Of a stretch of DNA of 64,000 bases, positions 44,832 to 54,511 are shown one piece after another. The notes below the pieces were generated by a model. The model did no database searches, was not told the origin of the DNA, and worked only from the letters and a program-made list of their open reading frames with translations. Position 1 is the first letter of the stretch, and the number at the start of each line of letters is the position of its first letter. The translations under genes were made by a program, and so were the position numbers. This DNA is from Mariniblastus sp. Lineage in GTDB: Bacteria; Planctomycetota; Planctomycetia; Pirellulales; Pirellulaceae. The stretch covers positions 61,850 to 125,849 of the forward strand of contig JAQXDZ010000046.1 of the NCBI GenBank assembly GCA_029251085.1, read 5' to 3'.

Positions 44832-45857
44832 CTACATGTTCGCGGCGTTATTAAGAATGCTAAGATAAGCCTGCATCGCAAAAATTAATATTGCCAGAAC
44901 GAGTGCTCCTACGAGCATCATGGTCATAACAAAACCAATGACGCTGATTGCTTTTAGATTGATCTCAGCTTTGGCCTGCAGTTCCGCCGATGCTCGACTC
45001 ATCGACTCTGCCAGTTCGCCGGAGATTTCTCCGTTCTTGATGAAAGTTATCAGTTCTTCCGGGAACGAGTCAGTGGCGCTAAACGTCTGATGGAATTGGT
45101 GCCCTTGTTGAAGATTGTGGCAGATGACTGGCTCGAGCGAGGTGTAGTAAAAATTCTCCGTGGATCGGAGTGCCAGTTGGGCAGTTTCGATTGCGTTCAT
45201 CCCAGCGTTTTCGGCTACTGATAATGTCCAGGCAAATCGAGAAAGTGCCAGGTACTGAATCGTTTTTCCAATGAGTGGGATCCGCATTGCAATTCGCAGG
45301 GGCACAGAGCCAAACCATCCGCGGACGGATCCCACGGCCACAAAGGTTGCGGCGGAAAAGAAAAAAAAGACCAATACAAAATAAGCGGCAACGTTTTTGA
45401 GGGTGCTTCCCATCCCGAACCAGTCAATTACCTCCATGCCCATGGCGCTGTAGAGGCTGTCACAGAGGTAGATGAATAAGCCGACGATGAGTATTGCAAA
45501 CGTTAATTCGAACAAAGGCCAGGCGATTGAGGCAAGGAATTTGTTCCGGAAAGCAACGAGTGAACTGTAATGCTGGCTAAGTCTTGCAAACGATTCTTCA
45601 AGTCTACCGCCGCGTTCCCCCGCTTTTACAACGGAGACTGCAAGGTTGGGGAAATAGCCGTTGAGGTTCTCCATGGATTCCGCCAATGACTTTCCTTCCC
45701 CAAGTTGTCGGTTGATGGCTTGGGCATTGGATCGGTATTTCGAATCGCCAGTTTTCTCTTCCAGAGCATAAGCGGCGCGGAGGTCGATTCCGGCGGTATA
45801 CGTGGTCGCTAATCGGTGGAAAAGTTTAGCCATTTGTGACATCGAAATTTTTGCCAT
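44832..45857 (-). CDS. type II secretion system F-family (GspF/PilC-like) inner-membrane protein
   Basis: A 341-residue protein with two F domains (about 10-125 and 200-320), membrane helices near 108-135, 150-175 and 310-335, and the motif KAGERGGRLEESFARLS in the first domain and FIKNGEISGELAESM in the second, both characteristic of GspF/PilC assembly-platform proteins. No secretin, ATPase or pilin gene is next to it, so it is isolated from the rest of any secretion or pilus system. ATG 45857 is a reasonable start. Confidence 0.88.
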   Translation of the reverse strand: MAKISMSQMAKLFHRLATTYTAGIDLRAAYALEEKTGDSKYRSNAQAINRQLGEGKSLAESMENLNGYFPNLAVSVVKAGERGGRLEESFARLSQHYSSLVAFRNKFLASIAWPLFELTFAILIVGLFIYLCDSLYSAMGMEVIDWFGMGSTLKNVAAYFVLVFFFFSAATFVAVGSVRGWFGSVPLRIAMRIPLIGKTIQYLALSRFAWTLSVAENAGMNAIETAQLALRSTENFYYTSLEPVICHNLQQGHQFHQTFSATDSFPEELITFIKNGEISGELAESMSRASAELQAKAEINLKAISVIGFVMTMMLVGALVLAILIFAMQAYLSILNNAANM

Positions 45858-46205
45858 AGCGTTTTCCGGCGGCGTGGGAGGATACGAAAAGTAGTTTGAA
45901 CGGTTGGGCCAAAATAATTGATTTGCTAAGGGGCCGCTTATTAAATCGGGAAGTTTTCAACTGGAACCACACTTTTCCCCTAATTTTTCACCGAATTGTG
46001 TAACCCCCATGGTTTTCTGCTTCCTAATGCGTCGATAATACGAAAGTTGAGACAGGATTTCAAATCTCGAATGTTGTTGGCAACACAGCCTAACTGAAGA
46101 CGATCGATGATTTATCGAAGCGAAATGAATTGGACTCTGCCACATTTATTCGTAGAATTAGCAAGACAGATCGCCGCTTCTCGGACTAAATTGAAGTCAA
46201 CGATT
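45858..46205. other. divergent intergenic region, 348 bp
   Basis: It contains the promoters of the GspF-like gene and the HEAT-repeat gene. The right-hand frame stays open from 46107, but no signal peptide is formed there, so this part was left noncoding. Confidence 0.45.
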
Positions 46206-47492
46206 ATGAATTATAAATATCAAACGGCTAGATTAATTGTTCTGTTAATCGTCACAATTCCTTGGTGCTCGAGTTCGCTTTACTCACAAGACGGAGATTT
46301 TGATCGCGAATCTCTGAAGATTCGGGATACCATTGTTCTTCGTTCGAAAGCAAAGCTGTACGGAACTGTGGAGTCAGAAGGAATTGAAGACGGCCGGAAA
46401 ATTGTTGTTTTCAAACCAAAGGACGGCGGAGTCCTCAAAATTGATGTTGCCAAGATGGTCTATCAAGGCAAAATTCGCAAGATTGATGAGATCGACCGAA
46501 ATTACAATCAATACATCGACACCATTAAAGACGACCCTGCATCGCACTGGGAATTGTATGGTTGGTGTGGCGATCAACCGCAAGGACGAGTCCGGTTTAA
46601 AGACCAGCGTCAATTTCATCTTGAGCGAATCGCTGAACTCGATCCAAATGACTCTGCCGCCAAACGAAAGCTCGGTTATGATTTCATCAAAGAGCAAAAC
46701 CGTTGGGTTCCAGAAAAGCTATACCAGAAAACGCTTGGTTATGAAAAGCGAGGGACGGGGTGGTCTCCAGTTCTTCAGCGTGAAATTGATAAAGGTTTTG
46801 ATGAGGTTGAAGCACTCAAAGGAAAGCGTAAGAGTGCGTTTCGAATTTGGAAAAAAGAACTCGCCAAAGGTCGTTTAAATCCAACTGTCCTTCGAGAAGA
46901 ACTGTTTAAGATTTGCGATCCGCTCGGCGTGGTAATTGTTTTTGAAGCCGCCAGAGAAGAACCAAACGCGCTGATTCGAGCGGAATATGTCAAGGCAATT
47001 GGGCGGGTGCCGACACGTGTGGCGCTCAATGCTCTGTGTGTCTTTGCCGTGGAAGAAGAGGTCGTCGGGACGCGCGAGGCTGCCTTGGATTTGCTCGGAC
47101 AAGAGCATTACAACCCTGGTGCAGCGGTAGCAGTTCTCGCTACTTATCTTTCGTCTAAATCAAACGCTTACGTCAATCGCGCGGCCTTTGGAATTGGTGA
47201 GCTTGGCGATCAATCGGCGACTTTGGCTTTGGCTGCAGCGCTCGTGACATCTCATATGGTTAAACCCGGTGGACAATCTGGCCGGATTAATGCTGGCGTG
47301 GGAAGCGATGGAAATGTTAACGGTCTCAATATGGGCGGGGATCAAAAACCCGTTATGAAGTCTTTTAGCAATAAAGAAGTGGTTGATGCACTGAAAAAAG
47401 TCTCCGATCAAAATTTTGGTTTTAACTCCGAGCAGTGGAAAGATTGGTACATCAAGACGCATACGCACCACGACATCCAAGTCCGTCGCTAG
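46206..47492 (+). CDS. secreted HEAT-repeat-like protein, unknown function
   Basis: A 428-residue exported protein. ATG 46206 opens a signal peptide (TARLIVLLIVTIPWCSSSLYSQ). Residues 30-100 form a beta-rich module (IVLRSKAKLYGTVESEG, VVFKPKDGGVLKID). The second half has alternating helices typical of HEAT/PBS-lyase repeats (NALIRAEYVKAIGRVP, REAALDLLGQEHYNPGAA, NRAAFGIGELGDQSATLALA). Such repeats usually bind other proteins. Convergent with the endonuclease IV gene, 15 bases apart. Confidence 0.8.
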   Translation: MNYKYQTARLIVLLIVTIPWCSSSLYSQDGDFDRESLKIRDTIVLRSKAKLYGTVESEGIEDGRKIVVFKPKDGGVLKIDVAKMVYQGKIRKIDEIDRNYNQYIDTIKDDPASHWELYGWCGDQPQGRVRFKDQRQFHLERIAELDPNDSAAKRKLGYDFIKEQNRWVPEKLYQKTLGYEKRGTGWSPVLQREIDKGFDEVEALKGKRKSAFRIWKKELAKGRLNPTVLREELFKICDPLGVVIVFEAAREEPNALIRAEYVKAIGRVPTRVALNALCVFAVEEEVVGTREAALDLLGQEHYNPGAAVAVLATYLSSKSNAYVNRAAFGIGELGDQSATLALAAALVTSHMVKPGGQSGRINAGVGSDGNVNGLNMGGDQKPVMKSFSNKEVVDALKKVSDQNFGFNSEQWKDWYIKTHTHHDIQVRR

Positions 47493-47507
47493 ATTATCAT
47501 CAGAACG

Positions 47508-48359
47508 CTACGACTTTAGGTTTCTTAGGGTCGTTAGATTCATGACGTCCATGTCTTCCCCATCGCGCTCGCCCTTCTCGGTTTCTAAGTACATGGGAAT
47601 CGTCTCGAATCTTGGATCGTTCATCAAATTGATAAACGGTTGGATTCCCATTTCACCTTCGCCGATGTGTTCGTGTCGGTCTTTTCGAGAGCCGAATTCC
47701 TTTTTGCTGTCGTTAAGGTGAAAGGCTTTGATTTTTGATAATCCAAAAGTTTCCTCCATTGATTGCATGGTTGAAGAGTAGTCCGCAGGAGAACCTAACG
47801 CATGGCCTGCTGCGAAAGTGTGGCAGGTGTCAATGCAAACACCTATTCTTTCGGATTCAGATGCAGAGTCGATGATGTAACCCAGATGTTCAAATTTCCA
47901 ACCCAGGTTGCTTCCTTGGCCTGCAGTGTTTTCCAACAACGGAGAACTCGTTAATTGGTCTGTCCGCTGCAGGATCGTATTGAGGGAGTCAACAATCGCG
48001 TCAAGCCCTTCCTGCTCGGTGCTGGTCGTAAAGGAACCTGGGTGAAACACGACGTGTGGGATTCCTAGCTGGTGGGCTCGCTCGAGTTCGACAATCATTG
48101 CATCGATGCTTTTTGTTCGAAGTTCCTCTTTCGGGCTTGCTAAATTGATTAAATAAGAGGCGTGAGACAGTGGAGCTGAGATGGAGTGTTCCTGCATTGC
48201 CTCGATAAATCGTGAAGCATCCTCATCTGTGATTGGTTTGGCACGCCATTGATTGTTATTTTTCGTAAATACCTGGACGCAATCACAGCCGGCTTTTTTC
48301 GCCGAGTTGACGGCCTTGTAATAACCGCCCGCAATCGACATATGCGCACCTAAGATCAT
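47508..48359 (-). CDS. nfo: endonuclease IV (deoxyribonuclease IV)
   Basis: A 283-residue apurinic/apyrimidinic endonuclease for base-excision repair, using a three-zinc site. Motifs are GAHMSIAGG at the start, FHPGSFTT, LLENTAGQG, CIDTCHTFAAGH, FHLNDSK and RHEHIGEGEMG, which together carry the His, Glu and Asp metal ligands. The frame extends upstream to 48428 without family similarity, so the ATG before ILGAHMS was chosen. The C-terminus is normal. It is convergent with the HEAT-like gene. Confidence 0.95.
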   Translation of the reverse strand: MILGAHMSIAGGYYKAVNSAKKAGCDCVQVFTKNNNQWRAKPITDEDASRFIEAMQEHSISAPLSHASYLINLASPKEELRTKSIDAMIVELERAHQLGIPHVVFHPGSFTTSTEQEGLDAIVDSLNTILQRTDQLTSSPLLENTAGQGSNLGWKFEHLGYIIDSASESERIGVCIDTCHTFAAGHALGSPADYSSTMQSMEETFGLSKIKAFHLNDSKKEFGSRKDRHEHIGEGEMGIQPFINLMNDPRFETIPMYLETEKGERDGEDMDVMNLTTLRNLKS

Positions 48360-48604
48360 CTGCTTTTCTTTCGTTAAATAGTCGCTTGAACACCAGTTCA
48401 TCTTGTCACAGGGCGCGAGCCTGAGCAATGGCCTCGTTTTCGTTTCGCTCGGAAATGTGTGACTGGCGAGAACGGCCAGTCGTCGCCGCGCGTAGGTTGA
48501 TGAACCGGAAAGTTGATGCAGTGTGGTTCCCAGTCAGTTTGAGTTTGGCATAATTGGCGAACAGCTTGGGGGTGTTAACAAGTATCGTATTTTTAGGATA
48601 AACG

Positions 48605-49021
48605 ATGGAAGCCAAATTAAGTGGAAAAGAAAAGCTGGCGGTTCTTGCTTTGTGGATTGCCTCGTTGGTTTTCGTTGGACTCGGCGTCGCGTTGATGATT
48701 TGGCCCACAGAAATCCTAGCTGGAGTCGAAGTCAAATTCGAATCACCAACCGCCTTCGCAGATATACGTGCCGATTACGGTGGATGTATCTTTGGGTTGG
48801 GCGTCTTTCTTGTTTGGTGTGCCACGCAGCGTTTTTTAATTAGGCCAGGATTAATTTGTGTCGGTCTCGTTTTCTCCGGTTATTCGATCGCCCGGCTGTT
48901 ATCGTTAGCGATTGATGGCCAGCCAAAGCGAATCATCTTTATCCTTCTCGCGGTGGAATTATGCGGGGCATTTATTTCGTTCGGGGTTTCTCAGTGGGCA
49001 CCTAAGCGGAACCTTAACTGA
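48605..49021 (+). CDS. DUF4345-like small membrane protein
   Basis: A 138-residue protein with four hydrophobic segments (about 12-32, 60-80, 86-104, 110-130). The stretch TAFADIRADYGGCIFGLG matches the signature of the DUF4345 family, small membrane proteins of unknown function. ATG 48605 has AGGA nine bases upstream. It lies divergent from nfo and 283 bases before the dioxygenase gene. Confidence 0.8.
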   Translation: MEAKLSGKEKLAVLALWIASLVFVGLGVALMIWPTEILAGVEVKFESPTAFADIRADYGGCIFGLGVFLVWCATQRFLIRPGLICVGLVFSGYSIARLLSLAIDGQPKRIIFILLAVELCGAFISFGVSQWAPKRNLN

Positions 49022-49304
49022 GTGGATGATTGTGATTTCTAGCTCTGCAGATATTGTCAAAACGTGCTCTGCGTTTGTCTTATTGGAAAAGTTCCACCGG
49101 TAGCTTCGTGAAAGTCGGGTTTGCTTGCCAAAATGGTTTTTCACGATGTGAAACCTGAGGATGGCAACTGGCAAATGTGTTCGGATTTATTAGACTCATC
49201 TTAGTCCGTTGCCGGACTTGCGATAATCGATTTGTATTTCTACTTAGCATCAGTTTGTTTTCGCTGAAGCTAAATTTGAACACCTTTAAAAAAGAGTTCT
49301 GCTC

Positions 49305-49859
49305 ATGCAAAAGCCATTTAATCTGATGAAGTGGATTACGGATAACGATCACGTTTTTAAAAAACCTGTCATGAACAAGCAGTTTTTTAAAGAGGCAGAC
49401 GATGTGATCGTATTCGTTAGCAAGGGTCCAAATACGCGGAACGATTATCACGTTAATCCAACGGAGGAGTTGTTCTACCAATTGAAAGGGGATATTGCGG
49501 TTCGCGTTCGACCGCTTGATGGTACGCCCCCGCATGACGTAGTGATCCGAGAAGGTGAAATGTTCTTATTGCCGCGTAATGTTCCTCACCGCCCCCAACG
49601 ACCTGCCGGCACGCTAGGGTTAATCGTTGAGTTTCCCAGACCAGAGGGGACGCAAGATCAGTTGAGGTGGTACTGCCCCGACGATGAACATCTTGTTTAT
49701 CAAGCTGAATTCCGACTTCAGCATATAGACGAAGATCTCCATAAAATTATGGATGACTTTTGGAACGGACCAGTTGAAAATCGCACCTGTAAAGAAACTG
49801 GGAAAGTGGTCGAGCGGGCTGAGCAGTTCAATATTGATGATGCCGACGAAGTTTCTTGA
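49305..49859 (+). CDS. nbaC: 3-hydroxyanthranilate 3,4-dioxygenase
   Basis: A 184-residue cupin dioxygenase that opens 3-hydroxyanthranilate to 2-amino-3-carboxymuconate semialdehyde, the precursor of quinolinate. Iron ligands should be His49, Glu55 and His95 (YHVNPTEELFYQLKGD, LPRNVPHRPQRP). Bacterial members usually carry a second, rubredoxin-like iron site with two CxxC pairs at the C-terminus. Here only one cysteine of each pair is left (Cys124 in WYCPDDEH, Cys162 in RTCKETGK). No other kynurenine-pathway gene is adjacent. Convergent with the NhaC gene. Confidence 0.93.
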   Translation: MQKPFNLMKWITDNDHVFKKPVMNKQFFKEADDVIVFVSKGPNTRNDYHVNPTEELFYQLKGDIAVRVRPLDGTPPHDVVIREGEMFLLPRNVPHRPQRPAGTLGLIVEFPRPEGTQDQLRWYCPDDEHLVYQAEFRLQHIDEDLHKIMDDFWNGPVENRTCKETGKVVERAEQFNIDDADEVS

Positions 49860-49893
49860 GGGACAAGTTTGACTGGCATCATTAGCAATTTCG

Positions 49894-51354
49894 TTAGTTG
49901 ACATTGGGTTTGCGTGGATAAAAACAACCGACGCCCGTGGTGGCGAGGATGGTGGCTATCACAATGTTACACAATGACAGGCATTGCCAATGCCAGTATT
50001 CGCTAAATGGTACGCCGAGAGTGACAACCATGTAGATTGCGGATGTGTGCCACGGCACGAGTGATTCCAGCATCGTACCGGTGTCTTCCAGTGATCGGGA
50101 GAGAACTTTCCGAGGAACGTTTTGTTGATCGTATTTACTCTTGAATGCATCCCCGACGATAAAACTTGTAGCGAACTGATTGGACGTCATTGCATTGGTA
50201 ATTCCAGTCGCTAGGAGGCTTGCCAGAACTGTACCGCGCGGCGATTTTACGGCTCGCATTAAATGATTAACAACTGTCGGCATGGCATCTATCTTGTCCG
50301 TAGCTCCAATGAAGATGAACACCATGAAGGCAATGATGATCGGCTCGTTGAGAGCATAAAGCCCGCCGCGATCCAATAGATTGGTGATTTCAGGGGTGTG
50401 CTGAACGCCAGGCATCACCAAATCCAAATTGAATCCTTGATGAAGTGTTGAAATGACGTCCGTGAGGGTAAAAGGTTGGAGAGTGATTGCCACAAGAGAG
50501 GCTAAAATCACCGAGGCAATTAGGATTGGAACCGTTGGTAATCTAAAAATACTACCTGCGAGGACAACCATCGCCGGGGCCAAAGTCAACCATGAGAAAT
50601 TAAAAATGGACGAGAGCTGGTCGAGGAGCAATTGGACATCAGCAAGTCCACCATCCTGCAGTCTCGGCGGGTAAAGCACGCCCATCGCGTAATAGATTCC
50701 TAAAGCGATGGTCGCGGAAGGGAGGGTTGTCCAGAGCATGGATCGGATGTGCGTGTGGAGATCGACTTCCGCGGCGAGGGCTGCAAGGTTAGTTGTGTCT
50801 GAAAGCGGCGAAAGCTTATCACCAAAATACGCGCCGCCAATGACTGCTCCTGCAGTAATGCCTAGATTAGCATCCAGCGCGGTGGCGATCCCGATAAGGA
50901 CAACGCCAATCGTTCCGACTGAGCCCCAACTCGTGCCCGTAAGCGTTGAAAAGATTACCGGAGCAAGGAAGGCGATCAAATAGAGATAATCCGGGTTGAT
51001 CAGTTGGAGACCCCAGTAAACCAGCATGGGAATGGTGCCACAGATTATCCAACTGGCAATAATCAGGCCAATGCAAAAGAGAATCATGAACGCCGGGATA
51101 GCGCATTGGAATTTTTTTACGATCGAAGCCTGAATGTCTATCCATCGATGCCCCGTCAGCAACAGTTGGGTGACTAAGCCAGACGCGGCAAGAATGAAAA
51201 TTAACTCAAGGGGTAAAGGGGGAAGCTGAAGGGCAAGTGGCCTGACAATCAATCCGTAGATAATTAGAACGGCTAAAAAGGCAAAGGGCGCTAGGGCTTG
51301 AAGAAACGGCGTCTCTGGAGCTTTGTCTGCGCTTGGTGCCAAATTTTCGCTCAT
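49894..51354 (-). CDS. NhaC-family Na+/H+ antiporter
   Basis: A 486-residue inner-membrane protein with about eleven hydrophobic segments. The family motif GGAYFGDKLSPLSDTTNLAA is clear, as is TGTSWGSVGTIGVVL. Relatives exchange sodium for protons, or malate/lactate-type anions in some members; the substrate here is open. ATG 51354 has GAGGG upstream. Monocistronic by spacing; 158 bases separate it from the helicase gene upstream. Confidence 0.92.
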   Translation of the reverse strand: MSENLAPSADKAPETPFLQALAPFAFLAVLIIYGLIVRPLALQLPPLPLELIFILAASGLVTQLLLTGHRWIDIQASIVKKFQCAIPAFMILFCIGLIIASWIICGTIPMLVYWGLQLINPDYLYLIAFLAPVIFSTLTGTSWGSVGTIGVVLIGIATALDANLGITAGAVIGGAYFGDKLSPLSDTTNLAALAAEVDLHTHIRSMLWTTLPSATIALGIYYAMGVLYPPRLQDGGLADVQLLLDQLSSIFNFSWLTLAPAMVVLAGSIFRLPTVPILIASVILASLVAITLQPFTLTDVISTLHQGFNLDLVMPGVQHTPEITNLLDRGGLYALNEPIIIAFMVFIFIGATDKIDAMPTVVNHLMRAVKSPRGTVLASLLATGITNAMTSNQFATSFIVGDAFKSKYDQQNVPRKVLSRSLEDTGTMLESLVPWHTSAIYMVVTLGVPFSEYWHWQCLSLCNIVIATILATTGVGCFYPRKPNVN

Positions 51355-51512
51355 GGACGAAACCCTCTAAACGTTTCCGAAGATTGACTTGAACAAAAAA
51401 GGTGGCTTGGCGGTTTGACGCGACCGGTCCAACGACGTTGGTTTCCGCGTTCGCCGCCTGACAGTATGGCGATGTTAGTCGGGCGTGTCATTAATTGAAT
51501 CAACAAATAAAT

Positions 51513-53888
51513 TCAGTCCAGAATGCTTAGATTCGTAAAGGCCAAGCGAAAACGTTTGTTCCCGAGGGTGTCAAAGTTAATCGTAGCGGTGCGTTTTTGT
51601 CCCTGGCCTGTCACTTGGACAATGTTGCCAATGCCGTACTCAGCATGTTGAACCTTCATCCCTGTTTCAAAACGATCCGGATGTAGTCGAATCTGGGCTG
51701 GCATCGCCGCCTGCTTCTCGGCTAACTGGGCAGCTGTTTGGATTTTTAATGAAATACCGGCAAGAGGATTGGGGCTTGGTTTCTGTTGCCGCTGGGCCTC
51801 TGGATCGACCTCAGCTTCGAATTCATCTATTTCCGGAGCCACTGCTGCATCAGATACGTCATTGATATCAATGGAGGGAAGGCCATCGTGCATCCAGGGG
51901 TCGATTTGGCTGATAGAATCGGCAACCGAGTCCTCATCATAGTTGGTGCCGGCTGGTTCAAAGATTTGCATCTCTTCCCGGGGTAATTCCATTAGAAATC
52001 GACTGGCGATGGCCGGCCAAAAACTGCCCCGGCGAAATCGATTGACGCAGCGACTGATTTGAAGATATTTTTCGGCACGGGTGATGCCGACAAAGAGCAG
52101 GCGGCGTTCTTCTTCGATTTGATCGTCATCAGTTGAGCTGCGCTCGTGAGGTAGGATTCCATCTTCGAGTCCAACGATGTAAACATTGGGGAACTCAAGC
52201 CCTTTGGCTGCATGGAGCGTCATCAGAGTTACACGGTCGGACTGCGATTCCCAGATGTCAGTATCAGAGACCAAAGCTGCCTGTTCGAGATAGGCTTCGA
52301 GGCCGCCTTCGGTTGGTCGATCCCTGTCAAATTCTTCGCAGGCAACGACAAGTTCATCGACATTGCCGGCTCGTTCGTAACCTTCCTCGCTCCCATCGAG
52401 TGTGAGCCAATTCCGGTAATCAGTTTCTTCTAAAACCGCTCGGATGACAGGTTCGATTTCATCCATCGACATAAAGGAAAGTCGATCGAACATGGCGACA
52501 AACTGGGTCAGTTTTGAAGTAGGTGCTTTGGAAATAGTGTCAATTTGGTCGCAGTTGCGAGCGGCGTCCAGCATCGAACTGTTGTTATCTTGCGCCCAGC
52601 GTCTAAGCCTTCCTAAGGTTACTTTTCCAATTTTTCTGGGGGGCGTGTTAACCACTCTCTCGAACGCAACATTGTCCCTCGGGTTATTGAGCAGGTGCAA
52701 ATAGCCGAGAACATCCTTAATTTCTTTTCGTTGATAAAACTCGTGCCCGTTAATGATCTGATAGGGGAGTCCAGCAGAGCGAAGAGCATGCTCGACAGAC
52801 CGCGACAGCCAGTTAGCGCGATACAGAACGGCGTAGTCTCTTGCGCGATGTTTACCCGATTCGATGCCTAATTGTATTGTATCGGCGATGTCGAGTGATT
52901 CGTCGCGCGGCGAGGGGAATGTAACTAGACGAACAGCCTCCCCTTCGGGGTTTTCTGTATGAAGTTCTTTCTTCTTGCGTCTGACGTTATTGGCGATTAA
53001 TTGATCCGCAACTCGAAGGATTGTTGGAGTGCTACGATAGTTTTGCTCAAGCCGAACAACGTTGACTCCTGGATAGTCTTTTTCGAACTCTAAAATATTA
53101 TTGATGTTTGCGCCTCGCCAACCATAAATTGACTGATCGGGGTCGCCCGTGACTGCCAGGTTTTTTAACGAATGGTTGAGCATCCTAATTAATTGGTATT
53201 GGGTCAGGTTGGTGTCTTGATACTCATCGACCATCATGTAGGCGAAGGCTCGGTCGAGCGTCTCTCTCAATTCTGGAGAAATTTTCAGCAAGTCGACGGC
53301 ATGCAGAAGCAGGTCGTCGAAATCGACGCCGTTGGCGACCTTGAGCAGTTTTTGATACTCGGGGTAGACTTTGCCAACGATCGCGTCGAGTGCGTGGCCG
53401 GGGCGGGGCTGAAAATGTTCGGCAGTGATGCCATTGTTTTTGACGTTGCTAACTTGACTGGCGAGCTTGTCAGCAGAGTAATGTTTCAGGTCGACTTTGG
53501 CATTTTCAATCGCCTGCTTCATTACCTTTTTGGAATCGCCGGAGTCATAGATTGTAAAATTTTGTTGGAGGCCAATGAGCTCGGCGTGCTGGCGAAGCAA
53601 CCGAGAACAGAAACGGTGAAAGGTGCCGGTCCACGTACGATTGTTGGGAGCTAATTTCTGGAGTCGATTGCGCATCTCATCCGCCGCTTTGTTCGTAAAC
53701 GTTAAAGCGACAATACTCTGCGACGGGATCCCATGGCCAATCATGTGAGCGATGCGATGCGTGATTACGCGGGTCTTTCCACTGCCGGGACCAGCGAGGA
53801 TGAGAAGAGGGCCTTCAATTTGTTGCACCGCCAACCTCTGCTGTGTATTGAGAGGTGATAAAATATCATCGGGTGATAAAGAGGGCAT
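51513..53888 (-). CDS. UvrD/PcrA-type DNA helicase
   Basis: A 791-residue superfamily 1A 3'-5' helicase. Motif I is AGPGSGKTRVITHRI, Ia FTNKAADEMRNRL, II VDEYQDTN, III GDPDQSIYGWRGA, IV VRLEQNYRST, V TLHAAKGLEF and VI LLFVGITRA. The C-terminal Tudor-like domain seen in UvrD/PcrA is present (GMKVQHAEYGIGNIVQV), after a less conserved acidic linker. Roles are nucleotide-excision and mismatch repair and removal of RecA. ATG 53888 is the natural start. Confidence 0.95.
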   Translation of the reverse strand: MPSLSPDDILSPLNTQQRLAVQQIEGPLLILAGPGSGKTRVITHRIAHMIGHGIPSQSIVALTFTNKAADEMRNRLQKLAPNNRTWTGTFHRFCSRLLRQHAELIGLQQNFTIYDSGDSKKVMKQAIENAKVDLKHYSADKLASQVSNVKNNGITAEHFQPRPGHALDAIVGKVYPEYQKLLKVANGVDFDDLLLHAVDLLKISPELRETLDRAFAYMMVDEYQDTNLTQYQLIRMLNHSLKNLAVTGDPDQSIYGWRGANINNILEFEKDYPGVNVVRLEQNYRSTPTILRVADQLIANNVRRKKKELHTENPEGEAVRLVTFPSPRDESLDIADTIQLGIESGKHRARDYAVLYRANWLSRSVEHALRSAGLPYQIINGHEFYQRKEIKDVLGYLHLLNNPRDNVAFERVVNTPPRKIGKVTLGRLRRWAQDNNSSMLDAARNCDQIDTISKAPTSKLTQFVAMFDRLSFMSMDEIEPVIRAVLEETDYRNWLTLDGSEEGYERAGNVDELVVACEEFDRDRPTEGGLEAYLEQAALVSDTDIWESQSDRVTLMTLHAAKGLEFPNVYIVGLEDGILPHERSSTDDDQIEEERRLLFVGITRAEKYLQISRCVNRFRRGSFWPAIASRFLMELPREEMQIFEPAGTNYDEDSVADSISQIDPWMHDGLPSIDINDVSDAAVAPEIDEFEAEVDPEAQRQQKPSPNPLAGISLKIQTAAQLAEKQAAMPAQIRLHPDRFETGMKVQHAEYGIGNIVQVTGQGQKRTATINFDTLGNKRFRLAFTNLSILD

Positions 53889-54124
53889 GCCGCGTGATCC
53901 TTCGGATGGCTGGTGCTAGCAGTTTTGGGTTTTGGCGAATTTTATGTTTGCCATGATTCTGCTCGGAGATTGATATGTTATATTCTGTGGAAGCGAAGGC
54001 AACTGGCGAGACTGTACCTGGCGCGAAATAAATGCTGGCGTGGTCTTTTGATTGGGATTTGCAAGAGCGAATCAGAAGCGACCGCCGTTGGCTGTAAAAA
54101 ATTCATTTTTGGGAGGGAACCCCG

Positions 54125-54400
54125 ATGGCAAAGACACGAATTAGGGTCAGTGAGACCGAAGAGAACCGAAAAAAGCTAATTGAGAAATTAGACCTCAGCA
54201 CCGCCGAAATTGGTTTGACTGTAAGGACGACCAACTGCCTTGAAGAAAAAGGCATTTTCAATGTTCGCGACCTGCTCAATACGAGTCGCGCGGAACTATT
54301 GAGCATTTCGAATTTTGGTGAAAAGACGCTTGAAGAAGTCTTTAAGTCGCTGGAGGCGATTGGTTTCAGTCGTCCTAGCCGCGATGTTAAGCCTCGCTAA
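54125..54400 (+). CDS. free-standing RNA polymerase alpha C-terminal-domain protein
   Basis: A 91-residue protein consisting only of an RNA polymerase alpha CTD fold, preceded by a charged 25-residue helix. Alignment by eye with E. coli alpha shows the UP-element DNA-contact residues kept: Arg (E. coli R265) and Asn/Cys (N268/C269) in LTVRTTNCL, and Gly/Lys (G296, K298) in NFGEKTL. There is no N-terminal assembly domain, so it cannot replace alpha. It could compete for UP elements or for activators. ATG 54125 has GGGAGG upstream and a strong terminator follows, so it is a separate transcription unit. Confidence 0.88.
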   Translation: MAKTRIRVSETEENRKKLIEKLDLSTAEIGLTVRTTNCLEEKGIFNVRDLLNTSRAELLSISNFGEKTLEEVFKSLEAIGFSRPSRDVKPR

Positions 54401-54429
54401 TACCGGTGTTTATGCGAACCGATTGAGAC

Positions 54430-54451
54430 AACGCCGCTTTCCCGCGGCGTT
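54430..54451 (+). terminator. intrinsic terminator after the alpha-CTD gene
   Basis: A perfect 8-base stem AACGCCGC/GCGGCGTT with loop TTTCCC, followed by a T-run to 54458. It ends the alpha-CTD gene 30 bases after its stop. Confidence 0.93.
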
Positions 54452-54511
54452 TTTTTTTAGTTGGAAGTTTTGCCTCAGACTCCAAAATTTCGCCGACTGA
54501 TTCGCCGGAAT

